Of a stretch of DNA of 62,617 nucleotides, positions 46,142 to 55,319 are shown one piece after another (the first letter of the stretch is position 1; each line of letters opens with the position of its first letter). Under the pieces are notes generated by a model, which did no database searches, had not been told where the DNA came from, and saw nothing but the letters and a program-made list of their open reading frames with translations. This DNA comes from an uncultured Bacteroidia bacterium (GTDB lineage: Bacteria > Bacteroidota > Bacteroidia > Bacteroidales > UBA932): contig CACYGW010000012.1 of assembly GCA_902774045.1 (NCBI GenBank), positions 1 to 62,617 on the forward strand. The letters are read 5' to 3'. A program made the translations under genes and the position numbers.

Positions 46142-46765
46142 TTAAAAATCCTTAATTCTGGCGCGGAATACCTCTATGATGGAGGGAAAGGTATTCATAA
46201 GGAAGGGAGGCAGGCTGGATTTTGCCACCCACGCAGCCTTGGTGATGTCCTCTTCTTTCTGGGGCACCAGGTCCAGGGGAGCGTCATAGAACATATCGTA
46301 CCACCAGGTATGCTTAAGATGCCAGATGCCATTACGGATATAGCAGTGGTCCGTAATGCAGATTAGTTTGCGAAGCTGGAGATTGTCTATGCCTGTTTCT
46401 TCCGCAACCTCCCTGATGGCCGTAGTGCGGATATCCTCTCCGGGCTCCTGATGGCCCTTGGGAAGGTCCCAGAGCTCGTTTCTCCTTATAAGCAGAAAGT
46501 CTCCGCGGCGGTTCTGTACCAAACCTCCGGCGGCGTTTACTTCCTTGAACTCTGCACAAAGCCTGCGGTAAATCTCTTCTTCCTGACGCCCCTCTGCCGG
46601 AATGTAAATCCTGGAAAGGGTGTCCGACGCCTCGAACATACCCACCAGGGCGTGGATATCAATTTTTTCTCCCATATGAAACTCTACGGAGTTAGGGTCT
46701 GCCAACTGGGACTCGTCGCTCCTGCAGATAACTATACAGCGCTTTTCAAAATATATTTTGTGCAT
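46142..46765 (-). CDS. Nudix hydrolase
   Basis: 207 residues with the Nudix box G-x5-E-x7-REVAEETGI (GHQEPGEDIRTTAIREVAEE, about 119-140) that binds metal for cleavage of a nucleoside diphosphate linked to another group. The N-terminal ~65 residues are not part of the Nudix fold and are unassigned. It is divergent from the SRPBCC gene, with overlapping promoters. Substrate unknown. Confidence 0.9.
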   Translation of the reverse strand: MHKIYFEKRCIVICRSDESQLADPNSVEFHMGEKIDIHALVGMFEASDTLSRIYIPAEGRQEEEIYRRLCAEFKEVNAAGGLVQNRRGDFLLIRRNELWDLPKGHQEPGEDIRTTAIREVAEETGIDNLQLRKLICITDHCYIRNGIWHLKHTWWYDMFYDAPLDLVPQKEEDITKAAWVAKSSLPPFLMNTFPSIIEVFRARIKDF

Positions 46766-46802
46766 CGATGCTTATTTCGTAGATTTGCGGGACACAAATA
46801 TA
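46757..46802. promoter_or_regulatory. Overlapping divergent promoters (Nudix / SRPBCC)
   Basis: Plus strand: TTTG at 46757-46760 and TAGATTTG at 46780-46787, 19 bases apart. Minus strand: TATATTTG at 46795-46802. The two -7 elements are only 7 bases apart, so RNA polymerase could probably occupy one at a time. The palindrome GCATCGATGC (46762-46771) lies in the plus spacer and covers the start codon of the Nudix gene. Confidence 0.6.
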
Positions 46803-46820
46803 TTGATTTTATCTGAAATT

Positions 46821-47231
46821 ATGGCAGAAATTAACAGTAAACACGGAATACTTTCGCGCGCACCGTACGAGGTTTATATGGCCTTTGCAGATCTTCGCAA
46901 CTTCATGCCCTTTATCCCTGAGGATAAGAGAGAAGGCATCACGGCAGATTACGACAGTATTCACGGCCAGGTACAGGGTTTCCCGGTAGGAATAAGAATC
47001 ACCGACCGCCAGCCCTATTCCAAGATTTCCCTGGCCGACGACGGGGCTCCCTTCCAGTTTACTGCCAACCTTTGTTTTGACGCCGTAGAAGGCGAATCCG
47101 GCAAGACGGATTTTCATATTGATGTTGATGCCGACCTTAATTTCATGATGAAGATGCTCTTGGGCTCTAAACTTCAGGAAGCCCTTGACAAGGCCGTGGA
47201 TTCTATGGTCCAGATGTCCCAGAGGGTATAG
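46821..47231 (+). CDS. SRPBCC superfamily protein
   Basis: 136 residues from ATG 46821; an upstream in-frame start at 46758 would precede the promoter and is rejected. The sequence reads as a START/Bet v1-like helix-grip fold (SRAPYEVYMAFADLRNFMPFIP at the N-terminus, strands, then a long C-terminal helix KLQEALDKAVDSMVQMSQR). Proteins of this type bind small hydrophobic ligands; no ligand can be named. It lies 15 bases before the rRNA methyltransferase gene. Confidence 0.65.
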   Translation: MAEINSKHGILSRAPYEVYMAFADLRNFMPFIPEDKREGITADYDSIHGQVQGFPVGIRITDRQPYSKISLADDGAPFQFTANLCFDAVEGESGKTDFHIDVDADLNFMMKMLLGSKLQEALDKAVDSMVQMSQRV

Positions 47232-47246
47232 CACTGCCGCAACGCT

Positions 47247-48515
47247 ATGGAAGACTGGTTTAAGGACAGCAGTATAGAAGAATCTTTGCACAGCTTTCTA
47301 GGGGAACCTCACGAACCTTCTGTATCCGTGAGACTTAACCCCTCCAAGCCAGCGCCCCTTGACTTCGGTCTTGGGGACAAGGTGCTCTGGTGCTCTGACG
47401 GATACTTCCTTGACAGCCGCCCTCTTTTTACCGCAGACCCTCTCTTCCACGCCGGAGCCTACTATGTGCAGGACTCGTCGGCAATGTTCCCCGGACGGGT
47501 TTTCGAGGAAATTTTACCTTCCGTCAAGGCCGATGGTTTCCTTAGGGTGCTTGACCTTTGCGCCGCACCAGGCGGCAAGACCACATATCTTTTATCCGTT
47601 TTGGAAAAGGCTCTGCCGGGGAAATTCCTGTTAACCGCAAACGAGGTAGAAAACTCCAGAGCCACTATCCTTTGCGACAACGTGGCCCGCTGGGGAAGTT
47701 CCTCCGCCGTGGTAACAAGCGTAGATCCAAAGGCCTTTTCTCCCCTGGAGGGTTATTACGATATAATTTTGGCCGATGTGCCTTGCAGCGGCGAGGGGAT
47801 GTTCTGGAAGGATAAAAAAGCCCTGGAGCAGTGGTCGCCGCAGACGGTGGACTTCTGCCAGGCCCGCCAGAGGCGTATCCTCTCCGATGTGTGGCCGGCT
47901 CTCAGGACAGGGGGAGTGCTGATTTACTCTACCTGTACCTTTAATAATAAGGAGAATGACCAGAATGTCTCCTGGATAGCCCGGACTCTTGGCGCGGAGG
48001 TAATAGACCTTAAAATCTCCTATCCGGGCATCATAGACACAAAGTTTGGCTTTGTTCTTGTACCGGGAAGTGTCCGCGGAGAGGGCCAGTACTGCGCGGC
48101 GCTCGTAAAAACATCGCCCGCAGGGCGAAGGGCGGCGGGAAAGGGCACTATCGGCCCTAAAAAAGATATCCAGGTTTATTTGCCTGAGCCTCTGGCCAAG
48201 GATGCTCCGGTGATGGAAAGGCTAAAGCCTCTTAGGATGGGTACGGCCGTGGGGTCCTACAAAGGAAAAGACTTTATTCCGCATCCGGACCTGGCTTTGT
48301 CCGGAGTGCTGGATAAATATGGATACGAGCGTGTAGAGTTGTCTCTTTATCTTGCGCAGAGTTATCTGCGAAGGGAGGCCATAGCGCTGCCGGACGCTCC
48401 GCTTGGTTACCTGGCCGTCACCTACAAGGGTCTGCCCCTTGGCTTTGTGAAGAATATCGGCAAACGTTGCAATAACCTTCTGCCTGCAGGCAGAAGAATT
48501 AGAATGGAATTATGA
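47247..48515 (+). CDS. RsmF/NOL1-NOP2-Sun family rRNA cytosine-C5 methyltransferase
   Basis: 422 residues. SAM-binding motif LDLCAAPGGKTTYLL (about 98-112), catalytic motif DVPCSGEGMFWKD and the second cysteine in YSTCTFNNKEND identify an RNA m5C methyltransferase; the C-terminal part resembles the RsmF-type PUA-like and extra domains. It most likely modifies 16S rRNA. Coupled to the next gene by an ATGA overlap. Confidence 0.9.
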   Translation: MEDWFKDSSIEESLHSFLGEPHEPSVSVRLNPSKPAPLDFGLGDKVLWCSDGYFLDSRPLFTADPLFHAGAYYVQDSSAMFPGRVFEEILPSVKADGFLRVLDLCAAPGGKTTYLLSVLEKALPGKFLLTANEVENSRATILCDNVARWGSSSAVVTSVDPKAFSPLEGYYDIILADVPCSGEGMFWKDKKALEQWSPQTVDFCQARQRRILSDVWPALRTGGVLIYSTCTFNNKENDQNVSWIARTLGAEVIDLKISYPGIIDTKFGFVLVPGSVRGEGQYCAALVKTSPAGRRAAGKGTIGPKKDIQVYLPEPLAKDAPVMERLKPLRMGTAVGSYKGKDFIPHPDLALSGVLDKYGYERVELSLYLAQSYLRREAIALPDAPLGYLAVTYKGLPLGFVKNIGKRCNNLLPAGRRIRMEL

Positions 48516-49465
48516 AAAAAGAATTATACGGTATGATGCTTAAGAGTATTTTGTCGTGCCTGCTTCTGGGATGCTTTATGTTTTCCGGTGCGGCCCAGAC
48601 TACAAGCAAGGAAGAGTACAAGGACAAATATGACCGCCTTGTGGCCAAGGTAGGCGCCTCCGGCATAGGTGTGGAAACCCTTATCAAGCACTGGTTAAGG
48701 GAGTACCCCAACGATGTGGATGCGCTTATAGGAAAGTTTCTCTACAGTTACTCAAAGTCACAAACCTCGCAGGTGGTAGGTAAAACCCAGAAGAAGTATC
48801 TGGGACAGGAGCCGGTGCTCACCCTGGCCGACAGCCTTGGAACGGTAACTTATTATTTTGAGGAACTGTTTTTCAACGATATCCTTTTTAAACAGGCCAT
48901 ATCCGATATTGACAGGGTGATACGCCTGTACCCGGACCGTATCGACCTTAGATTCTACAAGGTTGCAGCCTATACCGGATACGAGAAAGAATCGCCAATT
49001 CAGGCTGCGGCCGAGCTTACCTCCATAATAGACTACAATGCCACCCAGAAACCCCAGTGGGAGCATCCGGAGTATGTTATTAACGACGATTATTTCTTTT
49101 CTGCAATCCAGGAATACTGCATAGTTTATTTTAAATATGCCACGGACGACGGCTATGCCGCCTTCTATAATCTTACAAAGAGGGTTCTGGATTACTATCC
49201 CAAGAACACTATGTTCCTTAACAATATGGGCTCTTACTATCTTGTGGCCCGTAAGGACGAGAAAGAGGCTGTCAAATACTATAATATGGTGCTGAAGCTA
49301 AAGAAGGACGACACCACGGCTATCCGCAGCTGCATCCTAATCTGCCGCAATTCCAAGGATGTAAAAGGAGAGAAAAAGTATCTGGAGATGCTTGTCAAGT
49401 ACGGAGAGACCGATATAGAAAAGCAGGCCGCACAGGTGCGCATGGACTATCTTAATTCTCTTTAA
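48512..49465 (+). CDS. Secreted TPR-like protein of unknown function
   Basis: 317 residues: signal peptide ending FSGAAQ (about residue 28), then a mostly helical protein. The last part (about 215-315) fits tetratricopeptide repeats (PKNTMFLNNMGSYYLVARKDEKEAVKYYNMVLKL). I recognise no specific family. It overlaps the methyltransferase by 4 bases and the convergent membrane protein gene by 14 bases. Confidence 0.65.
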   Translation: MKKELYGMMLKSILSCLLLGCFMFSGAAQTTSKEEYKDKYDRLVAKVGASGIGVETLIKHWLREYPNDVDALIGKFLYSYSKSQTSQVVGKTQKKYLGQEPVLTLADSLGTVTYYFEELFFNDILFKQAISDIDRVIRLYPDRIDLRFYKVAAYTGYEKESPIQAAAELTSIIDYNATQKPQWEHPEYVINDDYFFSAIQEYCIVYFKYATDDGYAAFYNLTKRVLDYYPKNTMFLNNMGSYYLVARKDEKEAVKYYNMVLKLKKDDTTAIRSCILICRNSKDVKGEKKYLEMLVKYGETDIEKQAAQVRMDYLNSL

Positions 49466-50414
49466 GAGCGTGGTGTTTGCGATACAGCTCCCTGGAGTTA
49501 TATAAATTCTGCCACAAGGCATAAAGACCGCCGGCTATGCTGGTTACAGGGGTAAGATAAGTGTATCCCAGCCAGATAAGGAAGCCGGTATTCTTTTGCC
49601 CAAGTGCCTGCCCCGCCGTAGTGTAGTCCTGGCTGTTTTTGCCACCGAACTTATGCCCGGCTGCAAACTGTATGGCCGTGCAGGCCAGGGATACCAGCAC
49701 AATGCAGAAGATGCTTCCGGCAGAAAGGCTGCTCTCCATAAGGGCTTTGGTGGCAAGCAAAATGGCCAGATAGAGCCCCACTCCCCAAATGTAAAAAGAA
49801 TAACCGCTCCACTTCACAAGAAATCTGTGAAGGCCCGGGAGCAGGAATCTTATGGCCCAGGCAAGAAGGCAGGGTACTATTAGCAGAGGAAAGATTTTGC
49901 CGGCCAGCAGTAGCACGTAGGCCCAGAAGCCAAGGTCTGTCGACGGCCTTACCATTGGAATGATGGTTGGAATAAGCAGGGTGGCCAGGGTGTTGATTAT
50001 TATAAGGTAGGTTACCGTGTCCGATAGTTTCCCTCCCAGTCTTTCCGTGATAACTCCGGCGGCCGATGCCGTGGGGCATATAAAACAAATCATTGCACAT
50101 TCAAGGAGAATGCGGATGTCGCTGCCCTCGGAATAGAGGGCCAGCGCGGCTATGCCCACGAAGAGGATACACTGAAGGGTAGCGGCGTAGAGATGCCAGC
50201 GGCGGAACTGCAGATCCCGCGGCGCAGTCTTGAGAAACTGGAAAAACAGGAGGAAGGCAATCACCAGCCTCTGCCCTTGGGAAACTACTTCCTTAAGTGT
50301 CTGGCCTGCAGGGGCCAGGGCGGGGGTGTTGTGATAGAAAATATAGGTGGCGGCCCCTGTAAGCATAGCCAGGGGCAGCATCCAATCCCTTAGAAATACT
50401 TTAATTCCCGTCAT
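49452..50414 (-). CDS. Multi-pass membrane transporter, bile acid:sodium symporter-like
   Basis: 320 residues with about 9-10 hydrophobic helices. The segment CFICPTASAAGVITERLGG resembles the central region of BASS/AEC-type transporters, where a broken helix carries the ion site. Substrate unknown. Its start overlaps the stop of the YczE-like gene upstream on the minus strand by 14 bases, so the two are coupled. Confidence 0.6.
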   Translation of the reverse strand: MTGIKVFLRDWMLPLAMLTGAATYIFYHNTPALAPAGQTLKEVVSQGQRLVIAFLLFFQFLKTAPRDLQFRRWHLYAATLQCILFVGIAALALYSEGSDIRILLECAMICFICPTASAAGVITERLGGKLSDTVTYLIIINTLATLLIPTIIPMVRPSTDLGFWAYVLLLAGKIFPLLIVPCLLAWAIRFLLPGLHRFLVKWSGYSFYIWGVGLYLAILLATKALMESSLSAGSIFCIVLVSLACTAIQFAAGHKFGGKNSQDYTTAGQALGQKNTGFLIWLGYTYLTPVTSIAGGLYALWQNLYNSRELYRKHHALKEN

Positions 50415-51066
50415 TTAAAAACGGCTTCACAATCTTGTTTACCAGAGGGTCGGTAACCTTCATGCATAGGCCTGTGAATATCGCCAGAATTAGGGTTCCT
50501 TCCCTGATAACTACGTTTGTTCCGTCGCCAAACATGTCTCTGAAGACCAACCATCCGAACAAGGCCGATATGGCAACAAGGTAAATATCGAACAAAACCT
50601 TGAAGTTGCTGAACTTTATTCCGGACTCCTCACTCATTACAACAGCTGTCTTCTCGCCTGCCAGCATCCACGCGTTGCCTACGATCTCCAGCCTTACGCC
50701 TATGGCCGTTACAACTACCGTGACTATGCATAACATCATCTGGGTGCCGTAGGTCGTTACCTGTACGTCCTTCAGAAGCCAGATGCAAAGGTCGCAGAGG
50801 TAACCGAATACAAAGGCGGCCGGAATCTGCATTAGGAAGGACAGCTTGAATCTGCGCCTTAAGACAATAATCTGCGTAGCAATCAGCACGAGATGCATCA
50901 TCCAGGTAAAGGTGCCTACCGATATGGAGGTGAACTTAAGGTTAAGTATGGCCGGAGGGCATGACACCGGGGCAGTGCCAAGATTGGACTTAAGGGAGAG
51001 AGCTACGCCAAAGGCAACTATCACAAGTCCTATCGTGGCAACCAGATATCTTTTGAATAAATTCAT
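50401..51066 (-). CDS. YczE/DUF6198-like membrane protein
   Basis: 221 residues from ATG 51066 (MNLFKRYLVATIGLV); a longer in-frame start at 51117 enters the divergent promoter region and is less likely. About five or six membrane helices, with the ALSLKSNLGTAPVS segment characteristic of YczE/YitT-like proteins. Function unknown; possibly a transporter subunit or regulator. Translationally coupled to the BASS-like gene. Confidence 0.65.
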   Translation of the reverse strand: MNLFKRYLVATIGLVIVAFGVALSLKSNLGTAPVSCPPAILNLKFTSISVGTFTWMMHLVLIATQIIVLRRRFKLSFLMQIPAAFVFGYLCDLCIWLLKDVQVTTYGTQMMLCIVTVVVTAIGVRLEIVGNAWMLAGEKTAVVMSEESGIKFSNFKVLFDIYLVAISALFGWLVFRDMFGDGTNVVIREGTLILAIFTGLCMKVTDPLVNKIVKPFLNDGN

Positions 51067-51146
51067 GGTTAAGGTCAAATATTGAATATAATCACGCAAA
51101 TATGGCCAAAAATTCATAACTTCGCAAGGTTTTACTTATTAGTGTT

Positions 51147-53162
51147 ATGAAGAAGATTTTTATTTTACTTTCAGCAACTGTTTTACTTATGACGGCTTGC
51201 AATTCAAACAAGGAAGCTGGCGTTCCTGCCATCGACCTGGGAAATCTTGATACTCTTACCGCTCCCGGCGTTGATTTTTATCAGTATGCCACCGGCGGCT
51301 GGCAGGCTAAAAATCCTCTTGGCCCGGAGTTCGCCCGTTTTGGCTCCTTCGACCAGTTGTCAGAGAATAATATAGAAAGGCTCAATGACCTTTTTGCCTC
51401 TATGACAGAACTTGAGGCAGAGCAAGGCACCATCGAACAGAAAATATCGGACCTTTATAAAATGGGCCTTGACTCTGTCCGCCTCAATCAGGAGGGTGCC
51501 GCTCCCGTGAAGCCTTATCTGGAGAAGATTTTTGCCGTTTCTTCCCCGGCAGCGCTTGCCCAGGCAGTGGCAGAACTTCATAAATATGGGGAGACTCCTT
51601 TCTTTGGCGCTTATGTAGAGGCAGACCTCAAGGATAGCGGCAATCAGATTCTCTATCTTTCGCAGGGCGGCCTTGGTATTGGAAAAAGAGACTATTATGT
51701 AGACCCGGCCTATGCCAAAATCAAGGAAGGCTATTGCAACTTCATTGCAAGGATATTCGATCTTTGCGGCTATGACGGAAAGGCTATTGCCAAGGATGTA
51801 ATAGCAGTTGAGGACCGCATTGCCGCCGTTTCCTGGACAGGAGAGCAGACAAGGGACGTTGTGGCCCAGTATAATCCCCGCAATACCAAGGAGTTCATAA
51901 TGGCGCACCCCGGCGTTTTCTGGGAGGAGTATTTCTCTGAGAGGCAGCTTCCCTATATGGAGAAGTTCATTGAATGCCAGCCTTCGTTCTTCAAGGGTCT
52001 GGATGCCATTGTAAAAGAAATGCCTCTTTCTGTTCTTAGGAACTACGTTGCCGCTACGCTTCTTCGTGGCAGCTGCGGCGCCCTTAGCGACGATTTCATC
52101 GATGCCGAGTTTGACTTCTACAGCCGTCAGCTTCGCGGCGTGCAGCAGCAGAGGCCCCGCTGGAAGAGGGCTATGGCCGTTCCTGACGGTATTCTTGGAG
52201 AGGCTGTGGGCAAGATGTATGTAGAAAGGTACTTCCCGGCTTCTTCTAAGGAAAAGATGATTACCCTTGTAGAGAACCTTAGGGTCGCTCTTGGAGAGCA
52301 TATCGACTCCCTTGACTGGATGAGCGACGAGACCAAGGCCCGCGCACGCGAGAAACTGGCTGCCTTCACCGTTAAGATTGGATATCCCGATGTATGGAAG
52401 GATTATTCCAGCCTTGATATTTACTCCAGTCTGTCTTATTTCGAGAATCTCAAGAGTGCTTCTCAGTGGTATGTTTCTGACAACATTTCCAAGATGGGCA
52501 AGCCCACGGACAAGACCGAATGGGGTATGAGCCCTCAGACGGTTAACGCATACTACAATCCTACCACCAACGAGATTTGCTTCCCGGCAGCCATCCTTCA
52601 GCCTCCGTTCTTTAACCCGGATGCCGATGACCCGGTGAACTATGGCGGAATTGGCGTGGTGATAGGTCACGAGATGAGCCACGGCTTTGACGACCAGGGC
52701 CGCCTCTTTGACGCAGAGGGCAATATGAGTAACTGGTGGACCGATGAGGACAACGAGAAGTTCACCGCCAAGGCAGAGGTTCTGGCCGCTCAGTTCGACA
52801 AAGTAGAGGTGCTTCCCGGCGTACACGCCAACGGACACTATACTCTTGGAGAGAATATAGGCGACCACGGCGGCCTTAGCATTGCTTTCACAGCTATGCA
52901 GAACGCCCTCAAAGGCAAGAAGGCAGAGCTCATAGACGGATTTACTCCGGAGCAGAGGTTCTACCTGTCCTACGCCGCAATCTGGGCCCAGAACATTACC
53001 GACGAGGAGATTGACCGCCGCACCAAGACTGACGTCCATTCTCTTGCCAAGAACAGGGTTAATGTCTCCATACGCAACTTCCAGAGCTTCTTCGATGCCT
53101 TTGGAATCAAGGAGGGAGACCCTATGTTCCTGCCCCAGGAGGAGAGGGTACATATCTGGTAA
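51147..53162 (+). CDS. pepO: M13 family metallopeptidase (neprilysin/PepO type)
   Basis: Lipoprotein-type M13 endopeptidase of 671 residues. The signal ends LLMTAC (Cys about 17). The zinc site is GHEMSHGF (H508 and the second His) with the third ligand in ENIGDHGGLSIA; the substrate-binding NAYYNP motif lies upstream. It degrades peptides outside the cytoplasm. It abuts the LolC/E-like gene with no gap (TAA then ATG). Confidence 0.95.
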   Translation: MKKIFILLSATVLLMTACNSNKEAGVPAIDLGNLDTLTAPGVDFYQYATGGWQAKNPLGPEFARFGSFDQLSENNIERLNDLFASMTELEAEQGTIEQKISDLYKMGLDSVRLNQEGAAPVKPYLEKIFAVSSPAALAQAVAELHKYGETPFFGAYVEADLKDSGNQILYLSQGGLGIGKRDYYVDPAYAKIKEGYCNFIARIFDLCGYDGKAIAKDVIAVEDRIAAVSWTGEQTRDVVAQYNPRNTKEFIMAHPGVFWEEYFSERQLPYMEKFIECQPSFFKGLDAIVKEMPLSVLRNYVAATLLRGSCGALSDDFIDAEFDFYSRQLRGVQQQRPRWKRAMAVPDGILGEAVGKMYVERYFPASSKEKMITLVENLRVALGEHIDSLDWMSDETKARAREKLAAFTVKIGYPDVWKDYSSLDIYSSLSYFENLKSASQWYVSDNISKMGKPTDKTEWGMSPQTVNAYYNPTTNEICFPAAILQPPFFNPDADDPVNYGGIGVVIGHEMSHGFDDQGRLFDAEGNMSNWWTDEDNEKFTAKAEVLAAQFDKVEVLPGVHANGHYTLGENIGDHGGLSIAFTAMQNALKGKKAELIDGFTPEQRFYLSYAAIWAQNITDEEIDRRTKTDVHSLAKNRVNVSIRNFQSFFDAFGIKEGDPMFLPQEERVHIW

Positions 53163-54323
53163 ATGCGTGTATCCCACTTCATAGCGGGACACCTTAAGAT
53201 AAAGGGAAGGATAGCTGTGGTATCCATAGCTATCTCTTTCCTTGTTATGATTATTGCCGTTGCGGTGACCGGAGGATTCAAAAAGGAACTCCGCAGCGGC
53301 ATTTCCCAAGTGTTCGGGGATGTGCAGCTTAGCGCGGACGGGAACGGCTATCTTGGAGGGGACAATCCTGTAAAGGCCGATACTGCCCTTACCGCCCGGC
53401 TGCTTGGCCTCAGGGGCGTTAAGAAAGTAACCCCCGTAGTGTATAAGCCGGGAATAATCAAAAAGGGAGATAACATTCAGGGCGTTATCTTCAAAGGTAC
53501 GCCCCAGGGCCCCGACAGCCTTGGCGTAAGGGTTCCCCGGCAACTCTGCTCTAAGTTAGCCCTTTCTCTGGGCGACAAAATGACCGTTTATTTTGCCGGC
53601 GAGAAGGTGAGGGTAAGAGTGTTCAGGATAGTTGAGGTCTATCCTGCAGCCCTGGGAGGGGAGGATAAGCTCATAGTGGAAACCTCTCTTTCGCAGATGC
53701 AGACCGTATGCGGCTGGTCTTCGGACGAGGTGTCTGCACTGGAGGTCGTTTTTGACGCTCTTCCCGCGAACTCCCAGGCACTGGAAGAAGCTACTTCCCT
53801 GGTGGGAACGGCCGCCTGGGACGCCACCCCGCAGGGTGAGAGGCCCCCTGTAGCCTCTTCCGTTTCAAACAGGTTCCCCCAGATATTCTCCTGGCTGGAA
53901 CTTCTGGACGTAAACGTACTTCTTGTCCTGGCTCTTATGACCGCCGTTGCCGGTTTTAATATGATATCCGGTCTGCTTATCACCCTGTTCAGGAACATTT
54001 CTTCCATTGGGGTACTCAAGGCCATTGGAATGAAGAACAGGGCTATTGGCGATGCTTTCCTAAGGATGTCTTTCAGGGTAGTCCTCAAGGGAATGACGGC
54101 TGGCAATATTCTGGGCATAGGCTTCTGCCTGCTGCAAAAGCACACCCATCTTATAAAACTGGATCCGGAGAACTATTTCCTCTCCTATATGCCCATTAAT
54201 CTGGATATCTGGAATATTCTTGTGACCGATGTGGCCGCTTTCTGTCTGATTGCTCTGATGCTGCTCCTGCCCACCCTATTTATTTCCGGAGTAGACCCTG
54301 CAAAGACAATTAAGGTACGATAA
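53163..54323 (+). CDS. LolC/LolE-like ABC transporter permease
   Basis: 386 residues with the FtsX/LolCDE architecture: N-terminal helix (about 15-38; ISFLVMIIAVAVTGGF), a large periplasmic MacB-PCD-like domain (about 40-245) and three C-terminal helices (about 250-275, 300-335 and 345-375). With an ATPase encoded elsewhere it could move lipoproteins or other substrates to the outer membrane. It follows pepO directly and ends in a 14-base overlap with the convergent transglycosylase gene. Confidence 0.8.
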   Translation: MRVSHFIAGHLKIKGRIAVVSIAISFLVMIIAVAVTGGFKKELRSGISQVFGDVQLSADGNGYLGGDNPVKADTALTARLLGLRGVKKVTPVVYKPGIIKKGDNIQGVIFKGTPQGPDSLGVRVPRQLCSKLALSLGDKMTVYFAGEKVRVRVFRIVEVYPAALGGEDKLIVETSLSQMQTVCGWSSDEVSALEVVFDALPANSQALEEATSLVGTAAWDATPQGERPPVASSVSNRFPQIFSWLELLDVNVLLVLALMTAVAGFNMISGLLITLFRNISSIGVLKAIGMKNRAIGDAFLRMSFRVVLKGMTAGNILGIGFCLLQKHTHLIKLDPENYFLSYMPINLDIWNILVTDVAAFCLIALMLLLPTLFISGVDPAKTIKVR

Positions 54324-55314
54324 CCTTAAGGGCTTGGTAGATGGAATCTACCCGGTCTACATAATTTACCGTTTCTCCCTTGTGATAGGCTTTGATGTCT
54401 TCCCATTTTGTGTTGGGAAGCCCTTCTTGGGCCAGCCTGTTAAGTATGCCCTGCAGGCGGTTCTCTCCTCCGTTGTAGGCTGCAAGCACAAAACGGTAGA
54501 TATCGTCCCCCTCCGCCTTGCCGTCGAAAGTCTTTTTTATAAGCCTTAGGTATTTTGTGGCAACTATAAGACTTATTTCCGGGTCGATACTGCAGGCACT
54601 GTCGCCATAAGCCTTGGCGGTTGATGGGATGGTCTGCATAAGTCCGTAAGCCCCCTTGTGGGAGTTGGCCTCTATCCTAAACATAGATTCCTGCCAGGCC
54701 ATTGCCGTGAGCATGCGCCAGTCGCAGCCAAGCTGCTGGGAATATTGCTTGAACAGGGCGTCGTAGGGGCTGGCGTTAGTGTAGGTGAGCCCGCTTCTAA
54801 GACGCGAGAAAGGCTCGTAAGAGGGTGTGAACCTGTTAAGTATAGCGGGATAATCTGTTCTCCCCCTTACTCCGTCCAGACCCAGGCTAAGAAGCAGAGG
54901 GGGAATGTTCCCGTCTTTGGGGATAATCCATACGGTGCTGTCTTCCATCACCGGACAAAAAGCAATTTCTGTCCTGCCTATAAGCGAGGAATCTCCGTAG
55001 GGGAGGACTGCTACGTCAAAGTAGCCGTTTTCCAGCGAGTCCAAGGCTGCTTTCTTGTCCTCGCTAAGCACAATGTCCATCTCGCAGTCCAGAAGGTCTC
55101 CTGTAAGCTTAAGAATCTCGTGGTTATAGCCCACGCTATAACGAATACTCTCGCTTTTGAATCCCGGAAGTGCAATTACGCATTTGGCCTGGGGCAAATC
55201 TACCCTCCAGGCCTCGCTTATGTGCCTGCGGCTTCTTGGCGTAAAAAGTACAAGGGGTACAATAATGCACACCAAATAGGGCAAAGCCTTCTTTATTAAG
55301 GGGATATAATTCAA
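54310..55314 (-). CDS. MltF-like lytic transglycosylase
   Basis: 334 residues: signal/anchor (about 10-26), a substrate-binding-protein-like domain (about 45-170) and a C-terminal SLT domain with the catalytic glutamate in AWQESMFRIEANS, plus GAYGLMQTIPSTA and LAAYNGGENR. It cleaves peptidoglycan glycan strands. This two-domain order is that of MltF. The gap to the upstream porin gene is 5 bases. Confidence 0.9.
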   Translation of the reverse strand: MNYIPLIKKALPYLVCIIVPLVLFTPRSRRHISEAWRVDLPQAKCVIALPGFKSESIRYSVGYNHEILKLTGDLLDCEMDIVLSEDKKAALDSLENGYFDVAVLPYGDSSLIGRTEIAFCPVMEDSTVWIIPKDGNIPPLLLSLGLDGVRGRTDYPAILNRFTPSYEPFSRLRSGLTYTNASPYDALFKQYSQQLGCDWRMLTAMAWQESMFRIEANSHKGAYGLMQTIPSTAKAYGDSACSIDPEISLIVATKYLRLIKKTFDGKAEGDDIYRFVLAAYNGGENRLQGILNRLAQEGLPNTKWEDIKAYHKGETVNYVDRVDSIYQALKVIVP

Positions 55315-55319
55315 AAGTA

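Noticed and set aside
51360..53543. A 727-codon open frame on the minus strand opposite pepO and the start of the LolC-like gene
   Set aside because: Both plus-strand genes have clear family motifs (HEMSH, FtsX fold). The antisense frame has no recognisable domain, no promoter or ribosome binding site, and spans two genes; it is open only because of the codon use of the real genes.
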